In this document: piece by piece, positions 60,944 through 64,000 of the stretch
Numbering within the stretch: the first letter of the stretch is position 1
Layout of the letters: every line of letters starts with the position of its first letter
Origin: Vibrio comitans
Lineage (GTDB): Bacteria; Pseudomonadota; Gammaproteobacteria; Enterobacterales; Vibrionaceae
DNA length: 64,000 nucleotides
Assembly (NCBI GenBank): GCA_024346835.1
Contig: AP024866.1
Location: 2,790,001 to 2,854,000, forward strand
Direction: 5' to 3'
The notes under the pieces: generated by a model
The model's database searches: none
Seen by the model: only the letters and a program-made list of their open reading frames with translations
What the model was told of the DNA's origin: nothing
Translations under genes and position numbers: made by a program

Positions 60944-61708
60944 ATGAGCGCAGAGGCCAAATTACATTGGGATGTTTATGGAGAGGGGGATAACCTCATC
61001 CTTATCCATGGCTGGGGAATGAATGGAGCCGTTTGGCATCAGGTGGTTGAAGAGCTTAGCCAACACTTTTGTGTGCATGTAGTTGATTTGCCTGGCTACG
61101 GTCATAGCCATCAAATACATAGCCAATCTATTGCTGACATCGCTGATAAGGTCTTGCAAGATGCGCCAGAGCAAGCGATATGGCTTGGCTGGTCCCTTGG
61201 TGGTCTAATTGCAACGCATGCTGCTCTGCACCAACCACAGCGCGTCACAAAGCTAATAACCCTAGCAAGCTCGCCGCGTTTCTCTGCCGAAGGCCGTACA
61301 TGGAGAGGCATAGCGCCGAGTGTACTCAATGACTTTACCTCTCAGCTCACCGATGATTTTCAAGGTACCATAGAGCGCTTTATGGCACTGCAAGCAATGG
61401 GCAGTCCGTCAGCAAGGCAAGATGTAAAGCAATTGAAAAGTGCCGTTCTATCACGCCCTATGCCGAACCCAAAGGCTCTTCATCTGGGTCTAGAGTTACT
61501 CGCCAGCATTGATTATCGCGACCACCTAAATGCCCTAACTATGCCCATTCATCGCTTGTACGGACGTCTTGACGGACTAGTGCCGGTAAAGGTGGCATCA
61601 GTGTTGGATAAGCAGTTGCAGGCAAGTTCACACATTTTTAAGGCCTCCTCCCATGCTCCGTTTATGAGCGAGAAACAGGCCTTCTGTGATTTGATAAAGC
61701 AGCTCTAG
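60944..61708 (+). CDS. bioH: Pimeloyl-ACP methyl ester carboxylesterase BioH
   Basis: Ends the pimelate stage of biotin synthesis. 254 residues from ATG 60944 (AGGTGA 5 bases upstream; a GTG at 60935 is in frame). Alpha/beta hydrolase with S84 in GWSLGG, Asp in YGRLDGLVPV and His in SSHAPFM, all BioH-like. Divergent from comF. Confidence 0.94.
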   Translation: MSAEAKLHWDVYGEGDNLILIHGWGMNGAVWHQVVEELSQHFCVHVVDLPGYGHSHQIHSQSIADIADKVLQDAPEQAIWLGWSLGGLIATHAALHQPQRVTKLITLASSPRFSAEGRTWRGIAPSVLNDFTSQLTDDFQGTIERFMALQAMGSPSARQDVKQLKSAVLSRPMPNPKALHLGLELLASIDYRDHLNALTMPIHRLYGRLDGLVPVKVASVLDKQLQASSHIFKASSHAPFMSEKQAFCDLIKQL

Positions 61709-61709
61709 A

Positions 61710-62528
61710 TTAATCCTGAGTCAGGATCTTATTCCAAGGAAGGTCGCGATCACCTATGACTATAAAGTTAGGGTTTTCTAGGGTTTCGCGTAAATTGTAT
61801 GACAGTGGTTCAAGTCCGGTATCCAAGATGGTGCCACCCGCCTCTTCAACAATACATTGAGTGGCTGCTGTATCCCATTCACCCGTGGGTCCTAAACGCA
61901 GATAGCAGTCGGCACTTCCCTCAGCAACCAGACAGGCCTTTAAGGCTGCTGAGCCTAATGGAATTAACTCATAGTTCCATTCATTACTCATACGTTCGGT
62001 AATACGGTTGATATCCTGACGGCGACTTATCGCAATAGCCACGTTTTGCTTAATAAGTTCATGGGTATGAGTATTGATACGAATGCTCTCATCCATATCG
62101 GGAATCTTCCATGCCCCTTTTCCATGGTAGGCATAATAAACCACCCCTGACACCGGCGCATATACCACGCCCATAACCGGCTTATTATGCTCAACAAGCG
62201 CAATGATAGTAGCAAAATCACCACTTCGAGCGATAAACTCTTGGGTGCCATCAAGAGGGTCCACCAGCCAGTATCGCTCCCACTGCTCACGCTCAGCAAG
62301 ACTGATGTCCGCATCTTCTTCAGATAATACCGGAATGTCCGGAGTTAACTCAGGCAAACGCTCCATAATCAATTTATGTGCAGCCAAATCTGCACTGGTG
62401 ACTGGAGTGTCATCTGACTTGGTAAATTCTTCGTAGTTTCGTTTTTGGTAGATATCTAGAATTAGCTGACCAGCAGAGCGCGCAATCTCTATAACGTTAG
62501 GTAGTAAATGGGAAAGATCTTGTCTCAT
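61710..62528 (-). CDS. cysQ: 3'(2'),5'-bisphosphate nucleotidase CysQ
   Basis: Hydrolyses PAP made in sulfate assimilation. 272 residues of the inositol monophosphatase family; metal site VLSEED and DPLDGTQEF, and the second motif GEWDTAATQCIVEEAGG. Its start overlaps the nudE stop by one base (TAATG), so translationally coupled. Confidence 0.94.
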   Translation of the reverse strand: MRQDLSHLLPNVIEIARSAGQLILDIYQKRNYEEFTKSDDTPVTSADLAAHKLIMERLPELTPDIPVLSEEDADISLAEREQWERYWLVDPLDGTQEFIARSGDFATIIALVEHNKPVMGVVYAPVSGVVYYAYHGKGAWKIPDMDESIRINTHTHELIKQNVAIAISRRQDINRITERMSNEWNYELIPLGSAALKACLVAEGSADCYLRLGPTGEWDTAATQCIVEEAGGTILDTGLEPLSYNLRETLENPNFIVIGDRDLPWNKILTQD

Positions 62529-63091
62529 TATTGTTCACCCTTTTTCTGAGAGAAGTAGCGCTGTGCCAGCATTAAGGCACTGATACTGCGAGCCTCACAA
62601 AAATCCATATGCGTTAACAGTTCATCTGCTTGAGCAAGAGGCCAACGAACCAAAGTAAGAGGCTCGGGTTCATCACCTACCAAGGTTTCAGGGTAAAGGT
62701 CTTCGGCAACAAACAAGGTCATCTTGCTGGAAAAGTATGAAGGAGCAAGAACAACTTGCTTTAGAGGGACAAAAAGATTGGCGCCAAAGCCAATCTCTTC
62801 TTTTAGCTCACGATTGGCAGCCTCAACAGGACTTTCGCCCGCATCAATCAGGCCTTTGGGAAATCCAAGCTCGTAACTTTCAGTACCGGCAGCGTACTCT
62901 CTCACCAGTAGAAGATCTCCCTCTGCAGTGAGTGGAACCACCATAACAGCATCGCGACCACTTGGGCGCATTCGCTCATAGGTTCGACGTTCCCCATTAG
63001 AAAACTCTAAATCCAAAGCCTCGATACTAAACAAGCGCGAACGCGCAACCTCGGTTTTGTTTAAAATCTTTGGCTTTTTCTCGCCTGCCAT
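62528..63091 (-). CDS. nudE: ADP compounds hydrolase NudE
   Basis: 187 residues from ATG 63091 (GAGG upstream; the frame begins further up at a TTG, 63109). Nudix box GLIDAGESPVEAANRELKEE is complete. Cleaves ADP-ribose, NADH and Ap3A in E. coli. The nudE-cysQ pair next to the type II secretion genes is a standard Vibrio order. Confidence 0.93.
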   Translation of the reverse strand: MAGEKKPKILNKTEVARSRLFSIEALDLEFSNGERRTYERMRPSGRDAVMVVPLTAEGDLLLVREYAAGTESYELGFPKGLIDAGESPVEAANRELKEEIGFGANLFVPLKQVVLAPSYFSSKMTLFVAEDLYPETLVGDEPEPLTLVRWPLAQADELLTHMDFCEARSISALMLAQRYFSQKKGEQ

Positions 63092-63192
63092 CCTAGTTAG
63101 CCTCTTCAATCATTCATTTGTATAAGCCTCAACCACTATATGGAAAAAAGCCCTCAATGAAAACTGCTAAACATTGCTAGATGATAAGTTGT

Positions 63193-63966
63193 TTAAAGCT
63201 TCCCGGAGTAGACAAAGGGGTACTGCCCTTGTCCATTGGGCTCACCTAACCATTTTAATTGCTCACCCAGTCTTTGTGGGAACTCAGCACCGGGCTTGAA
63301 CCATGCATCCAAATCGTAGGTCATATTTGGCTGTAAAGAAGCGGTAAATGCTCCTGAAACCTGAGCCGTATCTTGATTGCCCGTCGCCGCAAGCTGACTG
63401 TCGGTACAACTAATATCAGAAATAATAGTCCCTAGATCTAAATTACCCAATGGTGATGAGACCACACTCTGATTCCACACTAGACTTGCATCACCCGTTT
63501 CACACCATGGTGAGGCATATTTGTAGTCTTTAACGATGAGTTCAAATTGCCCATCTGCGCTAACAGGAGCAGGAATGTTCACGTACTTCAAAGCTTGCTG
63601 TGCAGGGATAGAGGCCATCAAGTTATTGGCGTAAGGGCCACTAAAACCATAACCTACCGTCCCTCGACCTGTTAAGCCCAACTCACTATTTCGACCAAAA
63701 CGGACATTAAGTTCAGCCTTTCCCTGAATCAATTTCCAAGCTTGCAGATCCCAGTTCACTTCACCGAAACCATACTGCTGCCAAGAGACGCTCTTTGCTC
63801 TTCCTTGCCACAAAGTACCACTGATACCTGAAATACTCAGGCCGTTAATACGAGGCAATTGCTCAATTGCAAACTTAGCTGGTAGGTGAACGATAACGCT
63901 GCACAAGAATACGGCTAATAGCAGAAAACCGTATGCAAAAATCTTCTTAAGACTGATACCAAACAT
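63193..63966 (-). CDS. gspN: Type II secretion system protein N
   Basis: Known in Vibrio as EpsN. 257 residues: one N-terminal membrane helix (about 8-28) and a periplasmic domain containing SGISGTLWQGRA, a GspN hallmark; a cysteine pair region (WCETGD, ISCTDS). Last gene of the eps operon; starts by overlapping the gspM stop. Confidence 0.9.
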   Translation of the reverse strand: MFGISLKKIFAYGFLLLAVFLCSVIVHLPAKFAIEQLPRINGLSISGISGTLWQGRAKSVSWQQYGFGEVNWDLQAWKLIQGKAELNVRFGRNSELGLTGRGTVGYGFSGPYANNLMASIPAQQALKYVNIPAPVSADGQFELIVKDYKYASPWCETGDASLVWNQSVVSSPLGNLDLGTIISDISCTDSQLAATGNQDTAQVSGAFTASLQPNMTYDLDAWFKPGAEFPQRLGEQLKWLGEPNGQGQYPFVYSGKL

Positions 63967-64000
63967 TAACTACCTGCTCTCTTAAACTGCAATCTCTTCA
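63966..64000 (-). CDS. gspM: 3' end of type II secretion protein M (rest outside window)
   Basis: The minus strand to the window edge reads KRLQFKRAGS and a stop that overlaps the gspN ATG by one base (TAATG). V. cholerae EpsM, as I recall it, ends in a similar VKRLQLKRGG. Only 11 codons are visible. Confidence 0.75.
   Translation of the reverse strand, partial: KRLQFKRAGS

Overview
The window is chromosomal DNA of a Vibrio (Gammaproteobacteria, Vibrionaceae). The strongest markers are an aphA-type PadR regulator whose first residues match the Vibrio quorum-sensing and virulence regulator AphA, a fused argH(A) gene, a Vibrio-style LPS core locus (hldD, lpxM, waaL, waaF, waaA, kdkA, coaD, mutM), and the epsMN end of a type II secretion operon. 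Nearly all of it is coding. I see no phage, insertion sequence, CRISPR array, tRNA or rRNA.

Layout. 0-5.5 kb: end of mrcA, then a redox block of oxyR, a divergent peroxiredoxin-glutaredoxin hybrid, a dihydrolipoyl-dehydrogenase-like flavoprotein with a cysteine tail, and a RidA-family gene. 5.8-12.2 kb: the arginine cluster argCBGH(A), divergent from argE, with paired ArgR boxes between. 12.4-15.9 kb: ppc and aphA, the latter with a long leader that carries a probable Qrr sRNA pairing site. 16-21.2 kb: the methionine cluster metF, metBL and metJ, with two sets of tandem MetJ boxes. 21.2-29.2 kb: malic enzyme, rpmE, priA, cytR, ftsN and hslVU, the last behind a textbook sigma-32 promoter.

29.3-48.9 kb is the surface-polysaccharide region. 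It holds ugd-wzz, then hldD-lpxM-waaL-waaF-GT2-GT4 on the plus strand, a facing low-GC minus-strand block of four transferases (CDP-glycerol-transferase-like, GT4, GT52-like, GT4), waaA, kdkA, a GT9-coaD pair, a UDP-GlcA 4-epimerase with another GT9, and mutM. Ugd and the epimerase together could supply UDP-GalA for the core. WaaA plus KdkA implies the single phosphorylated Kdo found in Vibrio and Haemophilus.

49-64 kb is housekeeping: rpmG, rpmB, recG, tex, a secreted protein made of four retropepsin-like repeats, greB, ompR-envZ, nfuA, comF, bioH, nudE-cysQ and gspMN. Most convergent gene pairs share a bidirectional terminator. The most interesting items are the four-repeat retropepsin with two intact and two lost active sites, the flavoprotein C-terminal CxxCxxxC tail beside oxyR, the variable transferase island in the core locus, and the aphA leader. 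Most other content is conserved and well understood. I found no clearly undescribed multi-gene system.
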